Shown: positions 51,231 through 62,348 of the stretch, piece after piece
Layout: the number at the start of each line of letters is the position of its first letter
Numbering within the stretch: the stretch's first letter is position 1
DNA from: Thunnus maccoyii
Taxonomy: Eukaryota; Chordata; Actinopteri; Scombriformes; Scombridae
Direction: 5' to 3'
DNA length: 64,000 bases
NCBI RefSeq assembly: GCF_910596095.1
Contig: NC_056546.1
Location: 10,813,925 to 10,877,924 of the forward strand
Notes under the pieces: model-generated
Database searches by the model: none
Seen by the model: the letters and a program-made list of their open reading frames with translations, nothing else
What the model was told of the DNA's origin: nothing
Position numbers and translations under genes: made by a program

Positions 51231-53700
51231 AAAAAACATTGCTTTAACAGCAGACGCTTTACGAGGTTGAGAAAATGCTGCAGAGGAATTTGCCTCTTTA
51301 AGACCAACTGGCGGCAGGTGCTTCGTGTGTATTTGTGTATATATGTAAGTGCGAGTGTGTTTGTGTGTGATTGAGAAAGACAGCATGAGAGAAACCATAG
51401 TTCAAATCCTAATTGTAATTGTGAAACTTTGTCTGGTTTAATGTTTGGTTCACTTTAAAGTCTTAAGCACCTTCACACTCCATTCAGAAACCCACTAAGA
51501 TGTGAAGTAAACATTCCATAAAGAAAGTCATATATTCCCGTTAAAGCATCCCTGACTGTCATGGCAGCGATAAATTATGAATATGAGACGGGACATGACG
51601 ACACTTTAAGGTGTTTGATTTTGTCACTTATTTGTTTTACTGCAGCTGTATGATGTGACATGTTGACAGGTGTTTTTTCATGTGACTTACACACTCGTAG
51701 AGAGTTTAAAGGAGTATAACATTTAATGTTGGCTTTACAACATACTCAGGTACTAGAAACATTAGACTACATTAAAGCATTCAATTTAAAGACCCCCGCC
51801 AGACATGTTTTAAGACATAAAAATACTCTTCTTTGAATAATAATTTGTGTGTGATATGTTTTTTCCACAAAAAAGGTTTGATTACCTGGTTAGAAATTGA
51901 CATCTCCTTTGTCCCTCATTAAGAAGTCCAGAATCTACATATTGCAAATATTTTTCAATTTTTTAAAAGTTTAACTGCTGGACACAAGATGTTTCTTTCT
52001 TCACTGTAAAGTCCATTCTCAGTGTATGTGCACCGGAGGCTTCAGGTTTCCACATCTCACTTGTGTAATTTGCATAGTGGATCATAACTGGTTCTCAAAC
52101 TAGTTGTGATGTCACAAATCATGCTCACAGGCCCTTCCTTTTAAATCACAGAGCACAGAGAAAATTTCCTCCTTCAGCAGATGAAAACAGCCTTCTAGTG
52201 TCAAACTCTGCACATACATAATTCTGTACAGTGAAGCTCAAACATCCAACTGAAGGAACAATAAGAAAACATATATTTGAGTGGAGGGGGACCAATTCAA
52301 TACCGTGATATAAAAAATAGTCCTAATACTGTAGCTAGGATGGGCTAAATGCAGAGGACTCATAAAGTTACATCTTAACTTTGAAAACACCATATTTAGA
52401 AACACATTTAGTACATTTAAAAACACTGCATCATGTTTTATGATGGGATATTAGGCCCTAAAATCATCTCAGGAAATCCGGTACACTTGCTAATGGCCAC
52501 ACTGATAATCCAAGGTGACTGAAAATACCAAACCATAACAAAATGAGAGCTTACAGTAGCTAAAAGACTGTGTTGAATTTGATCACACATCTACACCTGC
52601 AGGCTTGTCTGGGTATTGGTAAAATATGTAAACAAGATGCACTTTTTTTTGGAACTGCAGTACTTATCGGGCATCTCTCTTGACATGTGAAGCTGACTGT
52701 AAATTTCATTTAGCAAGGAAAATTGTATGCATTGTTGGTTTTCATATATTATTCTGTGTGCTTATGTGTTAACATGTTGTCAACCAATCATCAAAAATCT
52801 CCCAAAAAAGTTGAATTGAGAGACCGTCAATGTATTGAGTTCAGTGAATTATGTGTTTTGAAATAGAAATTACAAAATTCAGTGATGTAAGTAAGCGTAA
52901 ATTTAAACTGAATACTTGTTGAATTGAAACAGCCTACAGAAAATAGTGATTTAAAAAAAAACATTATAAAGTTTTATTAATAGCAGAGTTGGTTTGGCGT
53001 GACCTGATGATCTGATGAATAGTTGAGGTTTAATTCACAACAGTAAAAGCAGTTTTGCACTCTGTTCACGTCAACCTCCATAAACGTCTCATTGACTCAC
53101 AGCTAACTGTGAGTGTCTGGCCATTAAATTTTTCTTTGGTTTTGCACCTTGAATCAAAACTTAAAATGTGATCAATTTGACATATAAGAACAACATCCCA
53201 AATCCATGGCCAAGCTTTTGCACACACAATGTTTTAAAACATTTTGTTTACAGTTAGACTGAAACATCAGTCTTATTTCCTGTCTTCTAAGTGTTGCGTA
53301 ATTGCGTGAATATGTAATTATAAATGTGTTGGGATAGTCTCTCTTTAACCCTCCTCTTTTCTCTTCAGACTACCTCTCCTCTCTTCTTTGTTAAAAGGCC
53401 ACTTGTGATGATGCTGCCATGCCAGCGTTCACTTGTTCTTTCATTTGTACTCACTGTAAACTCGATCACTCCAGATGAGTGTCAGCTACATACCACAAAC
53501 AAATGCTGAAGTGTAGATGCTAATGCTCTCTTTTTGTGATTCTCTTCTTCCTCCTTCCAGCCTGCCCATAATCTCTCCTCCCTCTCTCCTCCTCTCGCTC
53601 TGCCTCTCTCCCTGCTCCTAATCCGCTCCACAGCCGTGAAAACTCTCCATGAGAGAGAGATGACCCGTTCTAATGGGTCCAGGCCACCACCCACACACAC
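51231..53700. other. Gene-free stretch
   Basis: No gene was seen. Mostly AT-rich, with a CT-rich part at 53540-53640. No repeat boundaries were recognised. Confidence 0.45.
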
Positions 53701-53722
53701 AGCCCCGGAGGGTCCAGCCAAA

Positions 53723-53724
<2 letters not shown>

Positions 53725-53760
<36 letters not shown>

Positions 53761-53970
53761 CGTGTTTCCATCACTTCAGAGGACATTACATTGACTTACA
53801 TTCATTTCCTGGAGACTTATCCTAACCATAACCCTAACCCTAAACTTACTTTAACTTTAAACCAAGTCTTCACCATAAAATTAATGATTTATGTTGCTTT
53901 TTTTCCCCATAAGGGCATTGAGTCCCCACAACATGAGGAATACCTGGATCACACACACACACACACACAC
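53725..53970 (+). mobile_element. CA-bounded interspersed repeat, copy 1
   Basis: Between (CA)n at 53725-53758 and (CA)n at 53950-53970 the sequence GTTTCCATCACTTCAGAGGA, CATTACATTGACTTACATTC, CTGGAGACTTATCCTAACC and GAGTCCCCACAACATGAGG matches the order at 56636-56850. The telomere-like ACCCTAACCCTAAAC at about 53830 is part of the element, not a chromosome end. Confidence 0.65.
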
Positions 53971-54134
53971 CATACACCAGATCTCGCTAATCTTGCTTGG
54001 CTAAGTCTAGATCGCCTGAATAAGACGTACCAAGCTGGGAACACACTACACGATTTAAACCCCCATTATAACCCTTAACAACTGATTTTCAAGATTGTGG
54101 ATTGTGGATGACTTAGGTGGGTCAGTCACGGACA

Positions 54135-54465
54135 GTCAAAACACTTGTCTGGTGCTGAATGATTAGCTGGTCGATAAAAAATTAACCGCCAACAATTCTT
54201 AATTAATTCATGGCAGAAAATCTCTTGTTGCAGCTTCAAAAATGTGATAATTTGCTGCTTTTCTCTGTTTTATTTACTTCTGAATGAACAATCTTTTGGG
54301 TTTTGGAAAGTTTGTCCAAGAAAACAAGCAATTTGAAGACTTCAGTTGGGGTTTTTGGAACTTGTGATGGACATTTTTATTATTTTTTTGACATTTTATA
54401 AATGGAAAATGATTCATGGATTAATCAGTAATGACAAAAATTGTTGCAACTCTACACTTATCTTG
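54135..54465 (-). mobile_element. Interspersed repeat, inverse copy of the 35190-35490 type
   Basis: Contains TGTTGCAGCTTC, CTTTTGGGTTTTGGA, AAGCAATTTGAAGACTTCAG and TGATTCATGGATTAATCAG then TTGTTGCAACTCTACAC. It is the reverse complement in order of 35190-35490. Non-coding. Confidence 0.6.
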
Positions 54466-56393
54466 TCACACTTGCCATCTTGCAAGAGTTTAGTATTCAC
54501 GTCTCTGCATGTTTCCAGCTTTTGGCAGGGAAACAGCATATTTATTTAATCTGTAGTTGTAAATCGCTAACAAAGTTATGAGGAGTGTCGCACACTACAT
54601 TATACTTATATGTCTACTTTCTAAAGACAAAGAAAAAAACAGTGATTTGATATCTTTTGTGTTCTGGACAAAAAGGTAAAGCTCTTGTATAATCTTGTGC
54701 ATTTTGTCCGAGACTAGAAGGAACAGGTATATAACAGTTATAATTTACATTGCTTGAAACATTGTTTGAACAAAACAAAATCACCCAAATGTCTGGAAAC
54801 TAATACAGCTGAATATCTCGGTGCAAGAACTTTCAGACTTGTCAGGTTTCTGTGCCCTCGATAATATAAGTCACACAGAGTAAACAAGTACCAGCCAGGT
54901 CCACTGAACAGATCTACTAGTTATTTTCCAAAAGGAGAAGAAGACGACACAGCAGCTGTTTTGGTGAGCTGAGTGTCTGCAGGTGTTGAGCTCTCAGTGG
55001 GACCATACAGTCATTTCATTGTCCTGCTGGATCCTGGACTCTTGACTCTTTAAAGGACCATACGGCCGGTTTTATTGAATATAGATTGCATGTTTTACAT
55101 CCCTGCTGACCATTTACCTCTAAACTGTTAAAGTCTTGACTTGAAATTTACAAGAGGAATATGATCCATCATAGTAAAGATTAGTTAGGTTTATTTTTTG
55201 GTCACAGGGTAATGCAGCTGCGAGATTTTTTTCAGAACTCACTGTTGGTGCGGACAGGATGCCTCAACATCTGACAGTCGACTGATGAACAAAAATCTTT
55301 TTGATTCAGAAAACTCACAGTATATTTTTCACGCTGCCAGTTTTCACTGGTTATTTGTCTCGCAGGTTTCATTTATAAGCTTGTGATTGTCACTTTAATG
55401 ATATCATCATTCAGAAACCTAATTAAGAACAAGTGCAACAGGACCAAAATACGTCACCAGGAGAAGTGCTGGACTGTGGGTCAGTTCTGTTGTAGTGGAC
55501 ACTACGTCCAAATTGCAGGTCACATGACACACTTGAGCCCAAAAACTCTTTTTCACATACACATCTTTACAAAAGAAACAACTGCGAAACAATTTTCTGA
55601 GCATTTACAGTACAAATTTTTTCTTTGCATCATCACAATTTTGGCAATTAGGTCCAATAAAATTAGAGGTTATTTTCATCCTGTGTGTCAGCCAGAGCAG
55701 GACTCTTGTGTGCATGTACTGTGTGTTGTGATTTATGATTTTGCTACTTTTATTGGAATGAATGGGGTGCCATCTACAGTATCCAGCTCTCTTAATAATA
55801 AATTCAAGAACCAAAAGTAGGACATAAGTCATCAAGTGAGGTAGACTGTGTTTTGAAATGTTTATCTATGACATAAAAAGTAGGATAAACTGACTCAGTA
55901 ACATCAGCACCACAGCAATAGCTGAAGTTAACTAAAATTGGCTAATACTAGTTGTACACAACCAAACATTGCACAACAAAACCACTGTGTTTATTGAATT
56001 GAGGTTGGCGTGTTTAATTCTTTATAAACTCAACTGTTAATATGTTGTTTTTCTCATTAAATATTTATATAGGCTCAGTTTTTTAACCAACAATTTGAAC
56101 CAAACATAGATGATGAAAGTTGTCCGAAAACACACAACTTGTTTTTGTTGGACAAATATGCTGGGGATCATCTACCCTGAGATTCCCCTTACACACACCC
56201 TGCAACCAACACATGCTCCATCTCCACCAAGGCTCTTACACACACACACACACACACACACATATAATACCCCTGCTACTTAGCGACAGCCAGGCTAACC
56301 ACATAACCGTGCTACAGTAGCAGTTCTACTAGACCAGCTCCTCTGGTTCTGCTTCAACAGATGGCCTGACAGGTCCCTGGACAGGCCTGCAAG
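54466..56393. other. Gene-free stretch
   Basis: No gene was recognised. AT-rich DNA with a (CA)n at 56238-56261. A 145-codon frame near 55.4-55.8 kb shows no known domain and lacks the composition of real coding sequence. Confidence 0.45.
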
Positions 56394-56518
56394 GTGGAGG
56401 GAGGAGGGGGAGTGTGGGGGAGTTGAAGGGGGACGGGGGGGAGGTTGCGGGGGGTTGGCACCCTCTTAGGAGGACTGAGGGGGGTGTAGGGTGAGGGAGG
56501 GAGGTAGGGAGGGAGGAG
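56394..56518 (+). other. G-rich tract with G-quadruplex potential
   Basis: More than ten runs of three or more G within about 125 bases, several of five to seven. Purine-rich on the plus strand. It satisfies the simple four-run quadruplex pattern many times over. Role unknown. Confidence 0.75.
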
Positions 56519-56588
56519 ACATATGTCCACAGCCCTGGCCCCTGCCGACGAACTGTCTCTGCTGGCTGCCTGGTTGTTGGCTCACTGT

Positions 56589-56589
<1 letters not shown>

Positions 56590-56638
<49 letters not shown>

Positions 56639-56870
56639 AAAACTTGTTTCTGTCACTTAGGAGGACATTGCACTGATGTCAACTTATTCTCTAAAGACTG
56701 CATGCCTAACCCCAAACCTAATTCCAACCTAAACCAAACCTTAACTGTAACATTTAATGGTTTAACATGTGAGGACCTGCTTTTTGTCCCCAAATGTGTG
56801 ACGAGTCCTCATTAAGTCACTGATTTGATATTAGACCCCACATTGTGAGTTATATACACACACACACACA
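56590..56870 (+). mobile_element. CA-bounded interspersed repeat, copy 2
   Basis: Starts in (CA)n (56590-56636). It then has TTTCTGTCACTTAGGAGGAC, ATTGCACTGATGTCAACTTA, CCCAAACCTAATTCCAACC and GTCCTCATTAAGTCACTG, and ends at (CA)n near 56858-56870. It aligns with copy 1 at 53725-53970, with moderate divergence. Confidence 0.65.
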
Positions 56871-57039
56871 TACACTGATACACAAACTTACTCCAGTAAA
56901 GCCTGGCAGATCGCTGCTGCCGCACACTCCTCTCCCTCTCCATCTGCACCTAAAAGACCCACGCGCCCCGACAATGAGGTGACCATGTCACTGCCTGAGC
57001 CGAAGCAGAAGGATGGAGAGAGAGAGGGTTGCGAGATGG

Positions 57040-57085
57040 GGGTGTGGGGAAGTGGGGAAGTGGGGAAGTGGGGGGGGGGGGGGGA
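57040..57085 (+). repeat. (GTGGGGAA)n and G15 run
   Basis: Three tandem GTGGGGAA units followed by an uninterrupted 15-G run at 57070-57084. A second quadruplex-prone site about 0.6 kb from the first. Confidence 0.8.
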
Positions 57086-57276
57086 TTAGGGAGGGACACA
57101 TTAACAAGCTATAATCTCAACTGCCTTATCCATAATGCATTGTGTGGGCCAATTTACATGGTGCTGGTCCCTCTGGGAGAAAGGAGATCATCCATCACAT
57201 TACTTTATTAGCTCCCTCACACTCTCTCACAGATGCACACACACACGCGCAGACACACACACATACAAACATGCGC

Positions 57277-57277
57277 A

Positions 57278-57317
<40 letters not shown>
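57277..57317. repeat. (AC)n microsatellite
   Basis: About 20 uninterrupted units, preceded by shorter CA patches from 57237. Confidence 0.9.
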
Positions 57318-57321
<4 letters not shown>

Positions 57322-58663
57322 CATTATTTGTCTCTCCCTCTCCCTCTGTTTTGTGGGCCTGTTTTGTCATGGTTGTTGTTTCAAACTGCTGCTGCCTCTA
57401 TAAAACAACTCCAAGCCGAGTTGTGTTGTGCAGACTGTTGCAGGCAGGGAGGGATTTTTTTTTTCATTTTTTATTTTTTTTAAAATACAAAACAGTAGTT
57501 TATTTTAAAAAATGTGACAGCCTCTGGTTTCAGTATGAGTTATGGAACAGTTTGGTGTCCGAGGATTTAGGTAAATGTCAGAAATCTGACGCTGAGTTTT
57601 ATTTTCTGAAGTTTCTTTTTGTTTAAATAAAGAAATGCCTCCCACAGCTTTATCAGTAATCTTCTGTCTAAAATTACTGTTGCATTAAATTAATCACTTT
57701 TTAGGGTAGATTTGAAGAGATTTGAAGACAAATTATTGCAATACAAACATGGAAGACTGTTCTCATGTTTTTTGATGAACTTTTCTTTGGCAGTCTATTC
57801 ACGTTTGGCTCAAAGTAGAGCTGCTACTGTACTGTATGTATTTGAATATGATCCTTTGAGACCAATAATATCAAGACCAAGTACATTGTTTGCAATATGA
57901 GAAAAAAATCCTCCTTTTTGTTTGTTGTTTTTGGTTTTATTTTGTCCAAATATACCTTAAAATTAAATATAGGGACAGCATGTTGGCAACAAATCTGGAT
58001 ACATGATAAATAGATATCACACTATCACATAATACTCTGTGCATGATGACTGCGCAATTCAGTTCTTATAAAATGTCTAATTTTATTATAAATTCATTAT
58101 TCCAGAAGGATTTTTTATGCAGAGTCCAGTTAAATTGAATTGAACTGCACTTTAAAATGACTTCAGTTAACATAACATCAGTTTGTGAAGATTCAGACAG
58201 CTGCATTTTAAATAATTGTTCAAAATCTGTCATTTCTTTCATGATCCTTTTGAAAGAAAAACATTTTGATCGTCTTTCTTTACACACATATCCCATCTTT
58301 GAAATCATTAATTTATTTTTCACTATAATTACACAGAATTATCCTTGTTCACCTTCTTGTAGTCAGCATGATGGTTTGTGTTGTGGCTCAAGCACAAATG
58401 CATTTCTATTATGAAGGAAATTATTTTTGAGTTGTTTGTTTTTTTACTGGTTTTATTCAATCAAAGAAAGAAAATAAAATAAAATATGGGCTAAAAAAAG
58501 AAGCAAAATATGATTTCCAGTTTTTAAAAGTTTTTAGATAGGCCTATATAATCTACTATGCTTTAAGTTTCCTTATAAAACCAGTGCAGTTTGTCCAGTT
58601 TGTGCGTATGATATGCTGTGTGTCAGTGTTTAATGTGCCAGTGAAATTAATTGTTGGCACACA

Positions 58664-58668
<5 letters not shown>
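57318..58668. other. Gene-free AT-rich stretch
   Basis: No gene, no recognised repeat. T-runs near 57455-57480. Confidence 0.45.

Positions 58669-58729
<61 letters not shown>
58669..58729. repeat. (AC)30 microsatellite
   Basis: About 30 uninterrupted units, directly beside the candidate conserved block that follows. Confidence 0.95.
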
Positions 58730-58732
<3 letters not shown>

Positions 58733-58734
58733 TG

Positions 58735-59120
58735 CAGATCCATCAGATTCCGCCGTCATCCTGTGAATAAAAAGAGCTGTAATTGCAATCATATATGGGG
58801 CTTCAGCACTGCGCGCCATACCGTACCATTAGTATCACAAATAAGTAATAATTTGCTAATGACAACATTATGTTGAGTCAGTTTAGGGGCAATTAAAGTG
58901 AGTGATATTTACATATGCCTAATGAATCACCGAGCGTGGCAGTTCGGGCGGCTCTAATGAATATTCATCCAGGCATTTCTCCCCTGCGCGCTGCAGTTTA
59001 TAAACTGAATTATGGCTGATTTGCCCTTTTAAAAAATGAACATGGGCGCATCTCCCACAAGGAGGCGGCGAACAATAACGTCTGATTATAAAAATGTTTT
59101 ACTGCTAAACTGCCGGTGAG
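58735..59120. promoter_or_regulatory. Strong candidate conserved non-coding element
   Basis: Dense non-repetitive sequence with GGGGCAATTAAAGTGAG, CATATGCCTAATGAATCAC, GCTCTAATGAATATTCATCC and GGCGAACAATAACG (SOX-like). The TAATGA core recurs. The AT-core/GC-flank texture and low simple-sequence content resemble deeply conserved vertebrate enhancers. No frame has protein homology. It lies between the olig3-like and EPCIP-like genes. Confidence 0.5.
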
Positions 59121-59600
59121 GAGACGGCGGCAGCGTGGTTAAAGACTCACTTGGAGGGGTGCAGAGGAGGGAGAGCCCACCTAAAATCAATCCAATTTAG
59201 TCTCGGCCTGTCCACCTTTTTAGGCTGACATCAATATTTACAGTGTGCATTCAGAGTGGTCTATACATCATGAGTATCAAACCGAACATGTAATTGATTT
59301 GTTTTTTTACTGGCGGTAGTTTGTCTTCAGATTATCCCAAGTGGAGGTCATGGTTCAACCTTTATACACACATCGGGGTTGATTTCCATAATGAGAGTGA
59401 ACGACCCGCCGGTTCTCTGAGAGCAGCAGCCCAGGCCGCCTCACCACCACCACCGCCGCCGCCGGTGATTCCTCCGGTAATTGCCCCCGGTGTGTGCGGT
59501 GTGTGCCGGGAGGGTGCTGACCTCTCAGGTGCGGGATCAACAGGCGGCATCAGTTTGCATTCACGGGGCGGTTAACAAGATGGGCTGCACGTTTATCATG
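59121..59600. promoter_or_regulatory. GC-rich extension of the 58.7-kb block
   Basis: 59395-59575 is GC- and CpG-rich with a CCACCACCACCGCCGCCGCC run. A 93-codon plus-strand frame here (59294-59575) encodes a proline run but shows no known domain. It could be a small CpG island. No promoter motif was found. Confidence 0.3.
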
Positions 59601-60107
59601 CAAATAAGCAGCTCTCTAGCAGGTGTCAGCACACACACACACACACAAACACATATACACACATTGTGCACGCGCACATACGCACGCGTCTTTAAGCAGG
59701 GCTGCAGTCATTATCAAATTGACAAATGTAACCATAGACACGCGAGGTTTTAGCTGCCAAATGCAGCTGTAGCTCATAGCCTAATGACCAATAATGTCAA
59801 ACAAATATCCATTTAACAACGAAAAAACTATTAAATAAAATGAACCCTTCATGACTGTTTGAGACTGAACCTTTAAAATAGGACTTAGTAGGTTTTCCCC
59901 CAATACAGACCTGTGCAAAGCCTTTATGCCTCATATTGTACATATTGCATATATAAGCAAGGTGTGGGCTACAATATTAAACATACTGCTGCCTCATCAT
60001 GTACACAATGGGCACTTTTTTTTGCCACAATCCTTTTTAATTCTGATTTTATGTGTCTGACTCTTGGTGGTGATTGTTGATGATTTAATTTGGACAAATC
60101 AAGTACA

Positions 60108-60109
<2 letters not shown>

Positions 60110-60174
<65 letters not shown>
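60110..60174. repeat. (AT)n tract, about 65 bp
   Basis: Uninterrupted alternating AT, self-complementary and cruciform-prone. Confidence 0.95.
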
Positions 60175-60176
<2 letters not shown>

Positions 60177-60635
60177 GCTCATATAATGAATTTTAAATTC
60201 ACAAGCCAGGAGTGATAAGTAAATCATTTATTTGGGTTTTTGTTGCTGTCAAATACAAGCAATAATACTGTCAATTTAAAAAAAAAAATCAACAAATAAA
60301 TATTAGATAATACTTTAATATTATTAAAGCCTATCTCTGTCCTAAAAAAAACATTCCTAACAAGTTTTTAAAGTGCTGAGATGTATCATGACATATGTGT
60401 TAAATTTAAGGTTTACTGGATTCTTTAAGAGTTGTGGCTAACTTTTTAAAAAAACACCTTTTTGTCTCCTCATGTTGTCAGTCCGCCCTGCTCCTCAGCG
60501 CTTCAGCTCACGTCTCCCTCTTTCACTCATGTGTATCTGCTGCCATCTTGTGGTTCCACTTTGGAGGCAAACATGCATTTCACATTTATTTGGAATACCA
60601 TTTGTTCTATTAACAATGTCAACACCAATAACTAT

Positions 60636-60720
60636 ATCATTTATTGATCCCAGAGGAGAAAGTCTGTACTTCCCTTCACATGGAGGTCAGAGGTCAAACT
60701 CAGCTGTAGAAAAAAACAGA
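60636..60720 (-). mobile_element. LINE 3'-end fragment
   Basis: TCATTTATTGATCCCAGAGG then AGAAA reads on the minus strand as TTTCTCCTCTGGGATCAATA then AATGA, the L2/Rex-like 3' end motif also seen at 2355-2410. No target-site duplication was identified. Confidence 0.5.
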
Positions 60721-61982
60721 CTTGTAGGGACTGAGGCTTCGTTTAATTAGCACAATATCCTCCTTCTAGTGCTGAAATTTTGGGGTTGCAAGTAAACCCT
60801 GTTTGTTAGTAAAGGTAGAAATGTGAGAGTGTCAAAGTTAAAACTGAACAACCTTCAAAGTTGCTGTGTTAAGTGAAAATATTATGCAACAAAATTTAAC
60901 TCTAATGTTTGAACCCAAACACAACTGCAGATTAAATTCTTGATCAAAGTCTTGATTTATAATTCAATTTAAGGACTTTTGAAGGGTTTCTGATGTCTGA
61001 TGAATCATCTGATGCATCTTAATTTCTGACAAGTGTGTCATTATGAAAAGCTGAAAGGAATTTAAAAAAGTATAATTTCCACTAGAATCCTACAATCAGT
61101 GCGGATTCAGTAACCGGATCAGAGCTTTTGTTGGAAACACTTCATGGTGGAAGCTCACGTTTTATATCTTCGTAGAACAGAGGAGAATAAGAATAAAAGC
61201 TCAGCTGGTTAACAGAGGATTGAAGTAAATTCCACTTTGTTTGAACACAATTTTCCATTTCATTTTGTGGATTACACCCTTGATTCAGAGCAAAGAAGAT
61301 CCAGAAAGAAAGAACATTTCAACTGAACAGGACTGGTGGGCAGAGAACAGAGAGTCTCTCATTAGTTCAACGTTTTAGTCCATGGGAATGATTAAAGCTA
61401 CTGGGCAAGAAACTGTGGTATTGGAAGTGAAAAGATATAGAAAATCTCCCAAACACATTAAATTTCTTTCTACATCTCTATTCAAGAACGTTTAACTGTT
61501 ATATTGTAAGACTTATTTTTTTTAAAATACACACAAATTACTGCAGTTTTGTATTTGAAATAGGCTAGATAAAATACCTATTTATATATATTTATATTAT
61601 AAATACTGGTTTCATAATGTTGTGTTCACTGTTACAATGTTTTATAAGTAATAAACCTATAAAACATCTATCATAACACCACCCTATCATGGACTCCTCA
61701 TATTGAATTTATTTGTAAGAAGATACAACATTACATTTACTTTCTGCATAGACTCAAATCTTTTGGAGCCAGTAGCCAGATTACTTTTCTGTTTTTTTTT
61801 AAATCAGTTATTCAGAGTGTCATGCTGTATTGCAGTACGGCCTGTTCAGCAGCCTATATGTGAAACTTAAAACTAAACTTTACAATCAAATCCGAATTTG
61901 TGCAGATTATTGCCTGACCCAAGACACACTCCATTCAAGTAGCTCACAACAAGAGCATGCTCATACTTGTTAGCAAGCCAAA

Positions 61983-62102
61983 TCATATCGCATCACCGTA
62001 CCGTATCGTATCGTATCGCATCGCATCGCATTGTATCGTACTGTACCGTACCGTATCGTATCGTATCGTATCGTATCGTATCGTATCGTATCGTATCGTA
62101 TC
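61983..62102. repeat. (TATCG)n pentanucleotide array
   Basis: About 24 units in 120 bases. The left half has variant units (CATCG, TACCG, TACTG) and the right half (62051-62102) is a perfect TATCG run. Unusual because each unit holds a CpG. Confidence 0.9.
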
Positions 62103-62348
62103 TTTTCAAGTATTGAACTTACAGCTTTAATGGGAAGTTCTCAAAATGTCTTCAAACTTTTGCTTGGTACTGTATTAAAAAGATTTGTTTTGTTTTTCCT
62201 CCCAAATGTGAGCTTATATAAACAAAAGGCAACATAATCTATAAACTAATAACCATTTTACATCCCATTTTAAAAGGATAAAGGGATTATTCTCCAACCA
62301 AAATTCAGGTATCCTGGATCATCTTCCTCTTGTTGTTTCCCCTTTGTG

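Larger units (their letters stand above)
59601..61982. other. Gene-free stretch
   Basis: No gene. (CA)n at 59631-59646, the (AT)n tract at 60110-60174 and a LINE-tail-like fragment near 60636-60680. Otherwise AT-rich. Confidence 0.45.

Noticed and set aside
53820..53850. CCCTAACCCTAA words suggesting an internal telomere
   Set aside because: Only two to three imperfect units and they are part of a dispersed repeat present again at 56.7 kb.
55383..55820. 145-codon plus-strand frame
   Set aside because: AT-rich, no domain, no codon bias and frames open on the opposite strand too.
59294..59575. 93-codon frame with a proline run in the GC-rich block
   Set aside because: No domain; composition explained by the CCG/CCA repeat. 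Kept only as a possible CpG-rich regulatory block.
62031..62237. 68-codon frame reading through the TATCG array
   Set aside because: Coding appearance comes from the pentanucleotide repeat; no start context or homology.
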